A DNA stretch of 27,216 nucleotides from DATCVR01 sp036566745 (lineage in GTDB: Bacteria > Actinomycetota > Actinomycetes > Jiangellales > Jiangellaceae): NCBI GenBank assembly GCA_036566745.1, contig DATCVR010000160.1, positions 1 through 27,216 on the forward strand, written 5' to 3'. Shown piece by piece: positions 1-6,617 of the stretch (its first letter is position 1; each line of letters starts with the position of its first letter). The notes below the pieces were generated by a model that did no database searches, was not told the origin of the DNA, and saw only the letters and a program-made list of their open reading frames with translations. Both the position numbers and the translations under genes were made by a program.

Positions 1-1
1 T

Positions 2-733
2 CGGGGCGCCGACGCCGCGCAGTTCTTCCTGGGCGATCCGCAGGGCTGGAAGGCGCCGAGCGTGGCCTTCCCCGGCGGGGCCGAGGCGCTGCGTTCGGCT
101 GCCGAAGCCGCCGGTGTCGACCTCTACGTCCACGCTCCGTACGTCCTCAACGTCGCCACCACCAACAACCGCATCCGCATCCCCAGCCGCAAGCTCCTCC
201 AACAGCACGTCGACCTCGCGGCCGAGGTGGGAGCCAAGGCGCTGGTCGTCCACGGCGGCCACGTGCTCCGGGACGACGATCCCGCCGTGGGCATCGACAA
301 CTGGCGCAAGTGCGCCGAACGCCTCGACGCCAAGCTCCCGGTGCTCGTCGAGAACACCGCCGGCGGCGATCAGGCCATGGCCCGGCGCCTCGAGCGCATC
401 GCCCAGCTGTGGGACGCGGTCGGCGAGCACGGCCTCGGGTTCTGCTTCGACACCTGCCATGCCTTCTCCGCGGGCATCGACCTCGCCACGGCGGTCGAGC
501 AGGTCCTGGCCATCACCGGCCGCATCGACCTCGTCCACGCCAACGACAGCCGTGATCCCTTCGACTCCGGCGCCGACCGCCACGCCAATGTCGGCGACGG
601 CACGATCGGGCTCGAGGCCATCGGCGACGTCGTCAGGGCCGCCGGGGCGCCCACCATCCTCGAGACCCCGGGGGCCAAGAGCGGCGAGAGTGACGACGTC
701 GAGGTGCTGCGCGGCTACCTCGCGAGCTCCTGA
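2..733 (+). CDS. nfo: Deoxyribonuclease IV (endonuclease IV), 5'-truncated by window edge
   Basis: AP endonuclease of base-excision repair that cleaves 5' to abasic sites using a trinuclear zinc centre in a TIM barrel. The reading frame is open from base 2, and the residues before the first GTG (base 62) read GADAAQFFLGDPQGWKAP, a typical N-terminal segment of the family, so base 62 is not the true start; about 20 residues probably lie before the window. Visible motifs are VLVENTAGG (zinc-ligand Glu), FDTCHAFSAG (family signature with Asp and His ligands) and HANDSRDPFDSGADRHANVG (third signature with zinc-binding His and Asp). The visible 243 residues fit a full length of about 260-270. It ends 19 bases before the convergent marR gene. 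The family call is firm; only the 5' end is missing. Confidence 0.93.
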   Translation, partial: RGADAAQFFLGDPQGWKAPSVAFPGGAEALRSAAEAAGVDLYVHAPYVLNVATTNNRIRIPSRKLLQQHVDLAAEVGAKALVVHGGHVLRDDDPAVGIDNWRKCAERLDAKLPVLVENTAGGDQAMARRLERIAQLWDAVGEHGLGFCFDTCHAFSAGIDLATAVEQVLAITGRIDLVHANDSRDPFDSGADRHANVGDGTIGLEAIGDVVRAAGAPTILETPGAKSGESDDVEVLRGYLASS

Positions 734-752
734 CGTCGCGGCGGCCTCGGGC

Positions 753-1223
753 TCACAGCCCCGCCACGGCGTCCGGGCGCACCGCGTCACGCACGATCCT
801 CAGCGCCGACGTCAGGCCTTCGAGCTGCTCCGGGGTGAGCTGCCCGGTGTACCACCGCTCGATGTCGACCACGTGGTCGGCGACTGTCTCGGAGACCTTG
901 CCCAGACCCTTCTCGGTGATGCGCGCCCAGGTGCCGCGCCGGTCGGTGTCGCACGTCTCACGAGTGACCTTGCCTGACCGCTCGAGCCGGTCGACGACCC
1001 GCGTGACGCCGCTGGTGGTCAGGCTGGTCTGAGCGGCCAGATCGCTCATCCGGAGCCGGCCGCCCGGGGTGCGGCCGAGGCGCAGCAAGATCTCGAACTC
1101 GTTCTCCGACAGACCGTGGTCGCTCAGCCGCGGACTGAACTTCGCCGTCAGGCCCTGATGCACCTCGATCAACAGACCCACGGCGGTCAACCGGGGGTCG
1201 TCGAGGGGTCGCTTGGACGTCAT
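753..1223 (-). CDS. MarR family transcriptional regulator
   Basis: Winged-helix dimeric repressor of 156 residues. The core shows the MarR pattern: LSENEFEILLRLGRTPGG, then recognition-helix region LAAQTSLTTSGVTRVVDRLE, then the wing CDTDRRGTWARITEKG. The frame is open further upstream to 1319, but ATG 1223 (MTSKRPL) is preferred: the longer form adds non-conserved residues and would run through the yceI leader. A TACAAT -10 element lies 7 bases before this ATG on the minus strand, which suggests a leaderless or nearly leaderless transcript. The gene is divergent from yceI, and a palindrome overlaps its own -10, so autoregulation and control of yceI are likely (inference). The effector is unknown; MarR proteins often sense phenolic compounds or oxidants. 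Confidence 0.9.
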   Translation of the reverse strand: MTSKRPLDDPRLTAVGLLIEVHQGLTAKFSPRLSDHGLSENEFEILLRLGRTPGGRLRMSDLAAQTSLTTSGVTRVVDRLERSGKVTRETCDTDRRGTWARITEKGLGKVSETVADHVVDIERWYTGQLTPEQLEGLTSALRIVRDAVRPDAVAGL

Positions 1224-1306
1224 GTCGTTGATTGTAGCAATAGTTGACACGGGGAACATTGATACATACGTTGTTGTTGCGTCAGGAACATGCACCGCAT
1301 CCCCCC
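1224..1306. promoter_or_regulatory. Divergent marR / yceI promoter and candidate MarR operators
   Basis: Leftward (marR): TACAAT reads on the minus strand at 1236-1231, 7 bases from the ATG. Rightward (yceI): TTGACA at 1244-1249, a 17-base spacer, then TACGTT at 1267-1272. Two dyads sit here: ATTGTAGCAAT (1231-1241) on the marR -10, and 1255-1275, whose ends AACA and TGTT are symmetric, over the yceI spacer and -10. Placement suits a repressor acting on both genes. The -35 for marR is not recognisable. Confidence 0.5.
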
Positions 1307-1321
1307 GAGAGGACAGCACTC

Positions 1322-1909
1322 ATGACCGAGACCACCACCGCCACCGAGAACGTTCGGAGCTGGAACGGCCTCACCATCCCGACCGCCGGTTCCTTCACCC
1401 TCGACCCGGCGCACAGCAAGACCGGTTTCGTCGCCAAGCACATGATGGTCTCGAAGGTGCGGGGCCACTTCGCCGACCTGACCGGCTCGCTGACCATCGC
1501 CGAGGACCCCACCCAGTCCAGTGTCGAGGTCACCATCAAGCCCGCCAGCATCACGACCGGCGCCGGCGACCGCGACAACCACCTGCGCTCGGCCGACTTC
1601 TTCGATGTCGAGAACTTCCCCGAGCTGACGTTCCGCTCCACCGCGGTGACCGGCATCGACGAGAACGAGTTCGTGCTCGCGGGTGACCTCACGATCCGCG
1701 GCGTGACCAAGTCGGTCGAGCTGAAGGCCACCTTCGAGGGCCTCGGCGTCAACCCGTGGGGCGTCCAGGTGCTCGGGTTCAGCGCCACCACCCAGATCGA
1801 CCGCGAGGACTGGGGCCTGACCTGGAACGCCGCCCTCGAGACCGGTGGCGTGCTGGTCGGCAAGAAGATCACGATCGAGATCGACGCCGAGTTCAACCCG
1901 GCCTCCTGA
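1322..1909 (+). CDS. YceI family lipid-binding-like protein
   Basis: Protein of 195 residues in the YceI / polyisoprenoid-binding lipocalin-like family. It opens with the hallmark YceI entry: FTLDPAHSKTGFVAKHMMVSKVRGHF, split here as FTLDPAHSKTGFVAKH then MMVSKVRGHF. It continues with LTIAEDPTQSSVEVTIK, LRSADFFDVENFPELTF and LTIRGVTKSVEL, all recognisable family blocks. No signal peptide is seen, so the protein is probably cytoplasmic, as in most actinobacterial members. ATG 1322 follows GAGAGGA at 1307-1313 with 8 bases between. It is divergent from a MarR gene, a common arrangement for stress-inducible YceI proteins. The ligand is unknown; isoprenoid or fatty-acid-like binding is an inference from the family fold. 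Confidence 0.92.
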   Translation: MTETTTATENVRSWNGLTIPTAGSFTLDPAHSKTGFVAKHMMVSKVRGHFADLTGSLTIAEDPTQSSVEVTIKPASITTGAGDRDNHLRSADFFDVENFPELTFRSTAVTGIDENEFVLAGDLTIRGVTKSVELKATFEGLGVNPWGVQVLGFSATTQIDREDWGLTWNAALETGGVLVGKKITIEIDAEFNPAS

Positions 1910-1926
1910 CGCTGCCTCCCGCGCCG

Positions 1927-2014
1927 GAATGATCACGTTCACCACCCGACCACCTGCCGCCCCACCCCTGCAGGCCTCGTGGTCCACCCGAACCGGTGGT
2001 GAACGTGATCATTC
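1927..2014. repeat. Large perfect inverted repeat between yceI and femX-like gene
   Basis: Arms GAATGATCACGTTCACCACC (1927-1946) and its exact reverse complement (1995-2014) are 20 of 20 matched, with a 48-base centre. The centre holds CCTGCAGG (1967-1974), itself a palindrome on the same midpoint (1970.5), and a 6-base inner pair GACCAC/GTGGTC (1948-1953, 1979-1984). It starts 17 bases after the yceI stop and ends 12 bases before the next -10 element. It lacks a T tract and its loop is long for an intrinsic terminator. It could be an operator, a small repetitive element or a bidirectional RNA hairpin. Confidence 0.85.
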
Positions 2015-2026
2015 TGCGAAGGGCGG

Positions 2027-2032
2027 TAGCCT
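2027..2032 (+). promoter_or_regulatory. -10 element for leaderless femX-like mRNA
   Basis: TAGCCT stands exactly 6 bases before GTG 2039, so transcription should begin at or next to the start codon. No Shine-Dalgarno sequence is suitably placed. The -35 zone falls in the right arm of the inverted repeat ending at 2014. Confidence 0.55.
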
Positions 2033-2038
2033 CGGGCC

Positions 2039-3178
2039 GTGACGCCCGCCCCAACTCTCGCCGTCCGTGAGATCTCCGCCGAAGCGCATCTCGCGGCGAT
2101 CGCCGAACGCTCATCGGTCAGCTTCCTCCAGACCCCAGCCTGGGGAAAGGTCAAGCGCGAATGGCGTGCCCAGTCCATCGGCTGGTTCGACGGCGAGGAC
2201 CTGGTCGGCATCGGCCTCGTGCTCTACCGCCAGGCTCCGCGGATCCGCCGCTCCCTGGCCTACCTCCCCGAGGGCCCCGACATCGACTGGGTCGACGCCG
2301 CCAAGACCGTCACCCTCGACCGCTGGCTCGATCCCCTGGTGGCGCACGTCAAGGCCCAGGGCGCTTTCGGCCTGCGCATCGGACCCACCCTGGTCACCCG
2401 CCGGTGGGAGAACACCACCGTGAAGGACGGGCTGGCCGACAGCGCGGTCCACCGCCTCAGCGAGCTCAACGCCGACGAACACACCAGCGTCGGCGACGCC
2501 ATCGCCCAGCAACTCGGCGACGCCGGCTGGCGACCTCCCGCCGACGAGCACGGCTTCGGGGCGGGCCAGCCACGTCATGTGTTCCAGATCCCGCTCACCG
2601 GCCGCACCGAGGACGACGTCCTCAAGGGCTTCAACCAGCTGTGGCGCCGCAACATCAAGAAGGCCGCGAAGGCCGGCGTCACGATCCGGGTGGGCACCGC
2701 CGAAGACCTTCCCGCCTTCCACAGCCTCTACGCCGAGACGGCGCAGCGCGACGGCTTCACGCCCAGGCCTCTGCCGTACTTCCAGGGCATGTGGGAGGCG
2801 ATGACCGCCGAGGCTCCGGAGCGGCTGCGCCTGTACCTGGCCCACCACGAGGACGACCTCGTCGCCGCGACCACGATGGTCCGCGTGGGCACCCACGCCT
2901 GGTACTCCTACGGCGCCTCGTCCACGGCCAAGCGCGACGTGCGCGGGTCCAACGCCGTCCAGTGGCGGATGATCCAGGACGCCCTGGCCGAGGGTTGCGA
3001 CGTCTACGACCTGCGCGGCATCACCGACACCCTCGACGAGAACGACCCGCACGTCGGCCTCATCCGGTTCAAGCTCGGCACCGGCGGGCAGGCCGTGGAG
3101 TACCTCGGCGAGTGGGATCTTCCGATCTCGCGAGTCCTGTACACCGCCTTCGACCTCTACCTCAAGCGCCGGAGCTGA
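2039..3178 (+). CDS. FemABX-family aminoacyltransferase (peptidoglycan bridge / FemX-like)
   Basis: Protein of 379 residues with the double GNAT-like fold of FemX/FemA enzymes, which transfer an amino acid from charged tRNA onto the stem peptide of lipid II at the inner membrane face. Evidence: the N-terminal block SFLQTPAWGKVKREW, the basic helix LWRRNIKKAAKAGV that is typical of the family near the middle, then FHSLYAETAQRDGF, YSYGASSTAKRDVRGSNAVQW and VYDLRGITDTLDENDPHVGL, ending in the conserved FKLGTGGQAVEYLGEWDLP. There is no long coiled-coil insert, so it resembles FemX rather than FemA. In LL-diaminopimelate Actinobacteria such enzymes are thought to add the first glycine; the amino acid used here is inferred. 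It heads an operon, 6 bases before a racemase-like gene. The start is leaderless. Confidence 0.88.
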   Translation: MTPAPTLAVREISAEAHLAAIAERSSVSFLQTPAWGKVKREWRAQSIGWFDGEDLVGIGLVLYRQAPRIRRSLAYLPEGPDIDWVDAAKTVTLDRWLDPLVAHVKAQGAFGLRIGPTLVTRRWENTTVKDGLADSAVHRLSELNADEHTSVGDAIAQQLGDAGWRPPADEHGFGAGQPRHVFQIPLTGRTEDDVLKGFNQLWRRNIKKAAKAGVTIRVGTAEDLPAFHSLYAETAQRDGFTPRPLPYFQGMWEAMTAEAPERLRLYLAHHEDDLVAATTMVRVGTHAWYSYGASSTAKRDVRGSNAVQWRMIQDALAEGCDVYDLRGITDTLDENDPHVGLIRFKLGTGGQAVEYLGEWDLPISRVLYTAFDLYLKRRS

Positions 3179-3184
3179 CGTCCG

Positions 3185-4240
3185 ATGCCGCTCACCCTCC
3201 ACATCGACGCCCGCCGCTGGCGCGACCACGTCCACGCCTACGTCAAGGGCACCGGCGACCCTGGCTCGCCGAGCGTCGTCCCGGTCGCGAAGGGCAACGG
3301 CTACGGCTTCGGCAACGCCGTGCTCGCCACCGAGGCGGCCGCCGCCGGGGCGAGCACCCTCGCCGTGGGCACACACGACGAGGTCGCCGAGGTGTCCGAC
3401 GCGTTCCCGGGCGACCTGCTCGTACTGGCGCCGTGGCACGCATCCTCGGGCGTCCCCACCGACGACGACCGCGTCGTCCACACCGTCTCCGACCTCGAGG
3501 CGCTACGGGCACTGTCCGAGGCCGAGCACCGGCCGCGGGTGGTCGTCGAGGTCCTGACGAGCATGCGCCGGCACGGCATCGAGGCCGACCGGCTGCCCGA
3601 CGTCGCGTCGCTGATCGACCGGGTGCGCTTCGAGGGCTTCGCGCTCCACCTTCCGCTGGCCGGGCGGCACCTCGACGAGGCACACACGCTGGGGGTCCGG
3701 GCGATCGCCGCCGCCGAGTCGGCGGGCTGGCGCGAGCGCACGCTCTGGGTCAGCCATCTCAGCCCCGCCGACGCCGCGGAGCTGGCCCGGCGGACGTCCA
3801 CCGACGTGCGGCTCCGGGTCGCCACCGCGCTGTGGCTGGGCGAGCGCGCAGCGCTGCGTCCGACGGCCACCGTGGTCGACGTCCAGCCGGTCCGACGCGG
3901 CGAGCGCTACGGCTACCGGCAGCGACGCGCCCCCCGAGACGGCACCGTCCTCGTCATGAGCGGAGGGACGGCCCACGGCATCGCCCTCGAGGCACCCACA
4001 CCGGCGGCCACCCCCCGCCAGCGGGCGGTCTCGCTGGCCAAGGGCGGCCTCGATGCCCTCGGTCGTTCGCTGTCGCCGTTCACGGTCGCCGGGAAGCAGC
4101 GCTGGTTCGCCGAGCCGCCGCACATGCAGGTGTCGATGGTCTGGCTGCCGGGTAGCGTCACGGCACCCGCCCGCGGCGACGAGATCGGGGTCGAGGTCCG
4201 CTTCACCACCACGAGCTTCGATCGCCTCGCCTGGGAGTGA
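3185..4240 (+). CDS. Alanine-racemase-like PLP protein lacking the catalytic tyrosine
   Basis: Protein of 351 residues with the alanine racemase layout: an N-terminal PLP barrel with VVPVAKGNGYGFG (Lys36 as the presumed Schiff-base lysine, Tyr40), RPRVVVEVLTSMRRHGIE as the counterpart of the substrate-cradle region, and a C-terminal beta domain with RYGYRQRRAPRD and ARGDEIGVEV. In true Alr the RAPRD-like block leads to VGYADG, carrying the second catalytic base (Tyr); here the same place reads MSGGTAHG (from residue 258), with no Tyr. The later C-M-D-Q motif reads VSMVWLP, so the Asp is also gone. PLP binding looks possible but normal racemisation does not. The gene follows femX by 6 bases, which suggests a cell-wall role (inference). 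A non-racemase PLP enzyme or PLP-binding regulator are alternatives. Confidence 0.82.
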   Translation: MPLTLHIDARRWRDHVHAYVKGTGDPGSPSVVPVAKGNGYGFGNAVLATEAAAAGASTLAVGTHDEVAEVSDAFPGDLLVLAPWHASSGVPTDDDRVVHTVSDLEALRALSEAEHRPRVVVEVLTSMRRHGIEADRLPDVASLIDRVRFEGFALHLPLAGRHLDEAHTLGVRAIAAAESAGWRERTLWVSHLSPADAAELARRTSTDVRLRVATALWLGERAALRPTATVVDVQPVRRGERYGYRQRRAPRDGTVLVMSGGTAHGIALEAPTPAATPRQRAVSLAKGGLDALGRSLSPFTVAGKQRWFAEPPHMQVSMVWLPGSVTAPARGDEIGVEVRFTTTSFDRLAWE

Positions 4241-4255
4241 GCTGGAGGCGGCGCC

Positions 4256-4702
4256 ATGACCGACGACTACGACCCCGACCCGGTCCGGTTCAACGCCGAG
4301 CTGATCGAGGAGTTCCGGGCCCATGACGGCCGCCTGAGCGGGATGTTCGCCAACTCCTACTTGCTGGTTCTCACCACGACCGGCTCGCGCACCGGCATGG
4401 ACCGCTCGGTGCCGATCGGCAACTGGACGGTCGACGGGAAGCTCATGGTCGTCGCGTCCGGCAACGCCTCGCCCACCGAGCCGCACTGGTACCGCAACCT
4501 GCTCGCCGACCCCGAGGTCGGCGTCGAGCTGGCCACGCCGTCGGGCATCGAGCGCTTCGAGGCGCGGGCCCGCGTCGTCGAGGGCCCTGAACGCGAGCGG
4601 CTGTGGCCGTTGCTGTTGGAGCAGGCGCCCTTCTTCGCCGACCACCAGGCCCAGATCGACCGCGAGATCCCGCTCGTCGTACTCGAACGCCCGGCGACCT
4701 GA
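4256..4702 (+). CDS. Nitroreductase/deazaflavin (F420)-dependent oxidoreductase, Ddn family
   Basis: Protein of 148 residues in the Ddn-like split beta-barrel family, whose members reduce substrates such as quinones using cofactor F420, often at the membrane. Recognisable blocks: LLVLTTTGSRTGMDRSVPIG in the first third, LMVVASGNASPTEPHWYRNL (the PxWyhNL-type cofactor-site motif) and a following LADPEVGVEL. ATG 4256 has GGAGG at 4244-4248 with 7 bases between, and the preceding racemase-like gene ends 15 bases upstream, so it is probably the last gene of the femX operon. It faces the next operon head-on with only 3 bases between stop codons. Cofactor and substrate are inferred from the family. 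Confidence 0.88.
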   Translation: MTDDYDPDPVRFNAELIEEFRAHDGRLSGMFANSYLLVLTTTGSRTGMDRSVPIGNWTVDGKLMVVASGNASPTEPHWYRNLLADPEVGVELATPSGIERFEARARVVEGPERERLWPLLLEQAPFFADHQAQIDREIPLVVLERPAT

Positions 4703-4705
4703 TCG

Positions 4706-5260
4706 TCAGGCGGCTCCGTCGGAGCTCGAGTCCTGGCCCACCGACCCGAGGTTCCAGCCGTAGGCCAGGCCGGCCTCCTTCGCGCTCTTCGTGAAAGCGG
4801 ACGCGTCGTCACCCAGCTTCTTGGCGGTGGCCGACTGTCGGGTGAACGTCTCCCGCTCGGTCTTCAGCGACGCGAGCAGTGCCGTCAGCTCGTCGAGCTG
4901 CTTCTGGGTGTCGTCGATGCGTTCGTCGAGGTCGGTGGTGACGCGGGTGGTCTCGAACATCAGCTTCTTGACGGCGTCGTCGATCGTCTCCGCGAGCGCA
5001 TGGGCGGTGCCGTTCCACTTGCCCACGGCCAGCTGGGCATCGAGCGCCGACGTCGCGCCCCGCACCTCGCCGGGCAGGAGACCGGTGCCCTCGCGGAGGC
5101 GCAAGGCGGCGCGCTCGGCCGACGCCGCCACCCGCGGCGATTCCGCGAACTTCTCGGCGGTGCCGGTCGGGACTGTGATGGCGGCGAACGCGTCCTGGAA
5201 GGCGTTCGAGCTGGTCAGCGCTTCGTCGGCTAGGCTCTGCACGGTGGTGAGGTCGGACAT
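4706..5260 (-). CDS. Unrecognised helical protein B (paralogue of the neighbouring gene)
   Basis: I do not recognise this family. Protein of 184 residues, no signal peptide or membrane segment, rich in helix formers, with likely coiled coil at about residues 95-150 (heptad-like leucines, many Asp/Glu/Lys/Arg). It has WNG at 82-84 followed by TAHALAETIDDAV, which resembles the WxG turn of WXG100 proteins, though the protein is about twice their size. It shares residues I28, V30, F38, S41, R43 and A45 at the same positions with the upstream gene product, plus a TFxxQSA block (138-144). An ATG also occurs at 5272, but GGAGGA (5278-5273) abuts it; ATG 5260 has 12 bases of spacing and gives the register that aligns with the paralogue. 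It is the last gene of a minus-strand cluster. Confidence 0.75.
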   Translation of the reverse strand: MSDLTTVQSLADEALTSSNAFQDAFAAITVPTGTAEKFAESPRVAASAERAALRLREGTGLLPGEVRGATSALDAQLAVGKWNGTAHALAETIDDAVKKLMFETTRVTTDLDERIDDTQKQLDELTALLASLKTERETFTRQSATAKKLGDDASAFTKSAKEAGLAYGWNLGSVGQDSSSDGAA

Positions 5261-5347
5261 CGTCGGGGACATTCCTCCGGTCGTGAACGGGCCTGGCCTT
5301 CCGCCCTCGAAGGCACATCAGTGATCAATGCTGTGACAGGCCGGCAA

Positions 5348-5869
5348 TCACCCGAAGTCGCGCGCGCGGGTCTCGACCGCCTCGAGGAGCTGGACGGCCG
5401 TCTGCCCCTGCCAGACCGCCGCGGCCGACTGGTCGCGAAAGGTCCGTGCGGCCCTCTCGGCGGCTTCGAGCTCGCTCCGCAGCGAGGCGATGTGGGCGTC
5501 CAAGGCCCGGACGACTTGAGCGGACTCGTCGGCGAGCACGTCCACGGCCGGCCCGACCACCTGGTTGAGGTCATCGGCCTTGTCGCGGACGTAGGACACC
5601 CGGTCCGTGACGTCCTGCATGGTGCCGTCCTTCTCCAGCATCTCGATGGCGAGCTGGATACCCGTCATCCGCGCCGTCAGGTCGGCTTGAGCTTCGGTGC
5701 GAGGCCCCGCCGCGCCCGAGACGTTCCACAACCCGGCGAACCGGCGTGACCTGGTGAACTCGGCCTCACCCGCCGGGTGCACCTCGATCTCGGACAACGC
5801 GGCACCCAGGCCGCTCAGCGCGACTCCAGCCTGCACGGCGCAGTCGCGGAGCATGTCTACGTCGGTCAT
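5348..5869 (-). CDS. Unrecognised helical protein A (paralogue of the neighbouring gene)
   Basis: No family recognised. Protein of 173 residues starting MTDVDMLRDCAV, soluble, no signal peptide. Residues about 85-150 look like a long helix or coiled coil (VTDRVSYVRDKADDLNQVV, then ALDAHIASLRSELEAAERAA). It shares I28, V30, F38, S41, R43 and A45 with protein B in gapless register, and TFRDQSA at 143-149 matches TFTRQSA in B, so the two are probably ancient tandem duplicates. A WQG triplet at 153-155 precedes a C-terminal helix. The ATG lies 10 bases after the metallo-hydrolase stop codon, so it is probably cotranscribed with the glycosyltransferase genes; 87 bases separate it from gene B. The frame stays open upstream inside the metallo-hydrolase gene, but that part has no supported coding sense. 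Confidence 0.78.
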   Translation of the reverse strand: MTDVDMLRDCAVQAGVALSGLGAALSEIEVHPAGEAEFTRSRRFAGLWNVSGAAGPRTEAQADLTARMTGIQLAIEMLEKDGTMQDVTDRVSYVRDKADDLNQVVGPAVDVLADESAQVVRALDAHIASLRSELEAAERAARTFRDQSAAAVWQGQTAVQLLEAVETRARDFG

Positions 5870-5879
5870 CGTCGTCCCG

Positions 5880-6617
5880 TCACTCGCCCTGGTCGGAAGC
5901 CGGTTCGTGATCGAGTCCCAGCGCCGCCCGCACCGCGGATCGGCGCTGTGGGACGTCGTGGCTCTCGACGTACCACTCGAAACGATCGTCGACCAGCCCG
6001 GCCACCATCGCCAGGTCGGGTTGGTCAGACGGGCCGCGCAGGTGGAAGGGCGGCGGGTAGTAGCAGTCGCCGAGCAGCAGCACCCCGGACTCGGGGTCGG
6101 CCACCACGGTGGAGTCCGGTGCGTGCTGTCCACCCACGTGCCGCGCCTCGACGCCGACGGGCAACGTGAACGTGTCGGTGAACGTGTGTCCCGGCGGCAG
6201 CACCTCGAACCCCTCCCATGACTCCATCGCCCAGGCCCGGGCGCGGAAGCTCGGCCCCAGTCGGGGGTTCGCGGCAACCTGTTGCCGCAGGTAAGCATGG
6301 CTCCACGGCCTGGCTCGCTCGGCCTCCAGCAGCGGCCGGCCCGCCTCGTGGCCGATGATGTCGACACCGGGCCAGGCACAGGCACCCCACACGTGATCCC
6401 AGTGGTGGTGCGTGTAGACCAGCCAGCGCGGTGCCGGAAGCGACGCGGCCGCGATCGCCGCCTGGACCGCGCGGGCGTGACCAGGGCTGATGCCGGCGTC
6501 GACGAGGACGCTGCCGCGGTCGTCGGCGATGATCGCGACGCCGGCCTGGACGTTCTCCGGATCGGGGTCGGGCGGATACCACCACACCCGCCCGGCGATC
6601 CGCCGCAGCGCGGGCAT
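5880..6617 (-). CDS. MBL-fold metallo-hydrolase
   Basis: Protein of 245 residues with the metallo-beta-lactamase fold. The metal-binding set is complete: THHHWDHVWG gives the HxHxDH motif (His70, His72, Asp74, His75), VGGQHAPDS gives His165, and LLLGDCYYPPP gives the bridging Asp184. The N-terminal strand pair reads AGVAIIADDRGSVLVDAG, typical of the fold. The C-terminus is longer than a minimal domain and closes with a helical segment. Its ATG shares one base with the TGA of the mannosyltransferase gene (TGATG), so translation is coupled. The substrate is unknown; no beta-lactamase-specific or glyoxalase II-specific signature is seen, and the context gives only a weak hint of a role with a membrane glycolipid pathway. 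Confidence 0.88.
   Translation of the reverse strand: MPALRRIAGRVWWYPPDPDPENVQAGVAIIADDRGSVLVDAGISPGHARAVQAAIAAASLPAPRWLVYTHHHWDHVWGACAWPGVDIIGHEAGRPLLEAERARPWSHAYLRQQVAANPRLGPSFRARAWAMESWEGFEVLPPGHTFTDTFTLPVGVEARHVGGQHAPDSTVVADPESGVLLLGDCYYPPPFHLRGPSDQPDLAMVAGLVDDRFEWYVESHDVPQRRSAVRAALGLDHEPASDQGE

Noticed and set aside
1927..2014. Simple intrinsic terminator for yceI
   Set aside because: A 48-base loop and no T tract make this unlikely as the sole role, though RNA pairing remains possible.
2161..4155. 664-codon plus-strand frame across femX and the racemase-like gene
   Set aside because: Arg/Pro/His-rich out-of-frame translation with no domain; it crosses the stop and start of two real genes.
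5260..5272. ATG 5272 as start of protein B
   Set aside because: GGAGGA abuts it with no spacing, and the paralogue alignment begins at ATG 5260.
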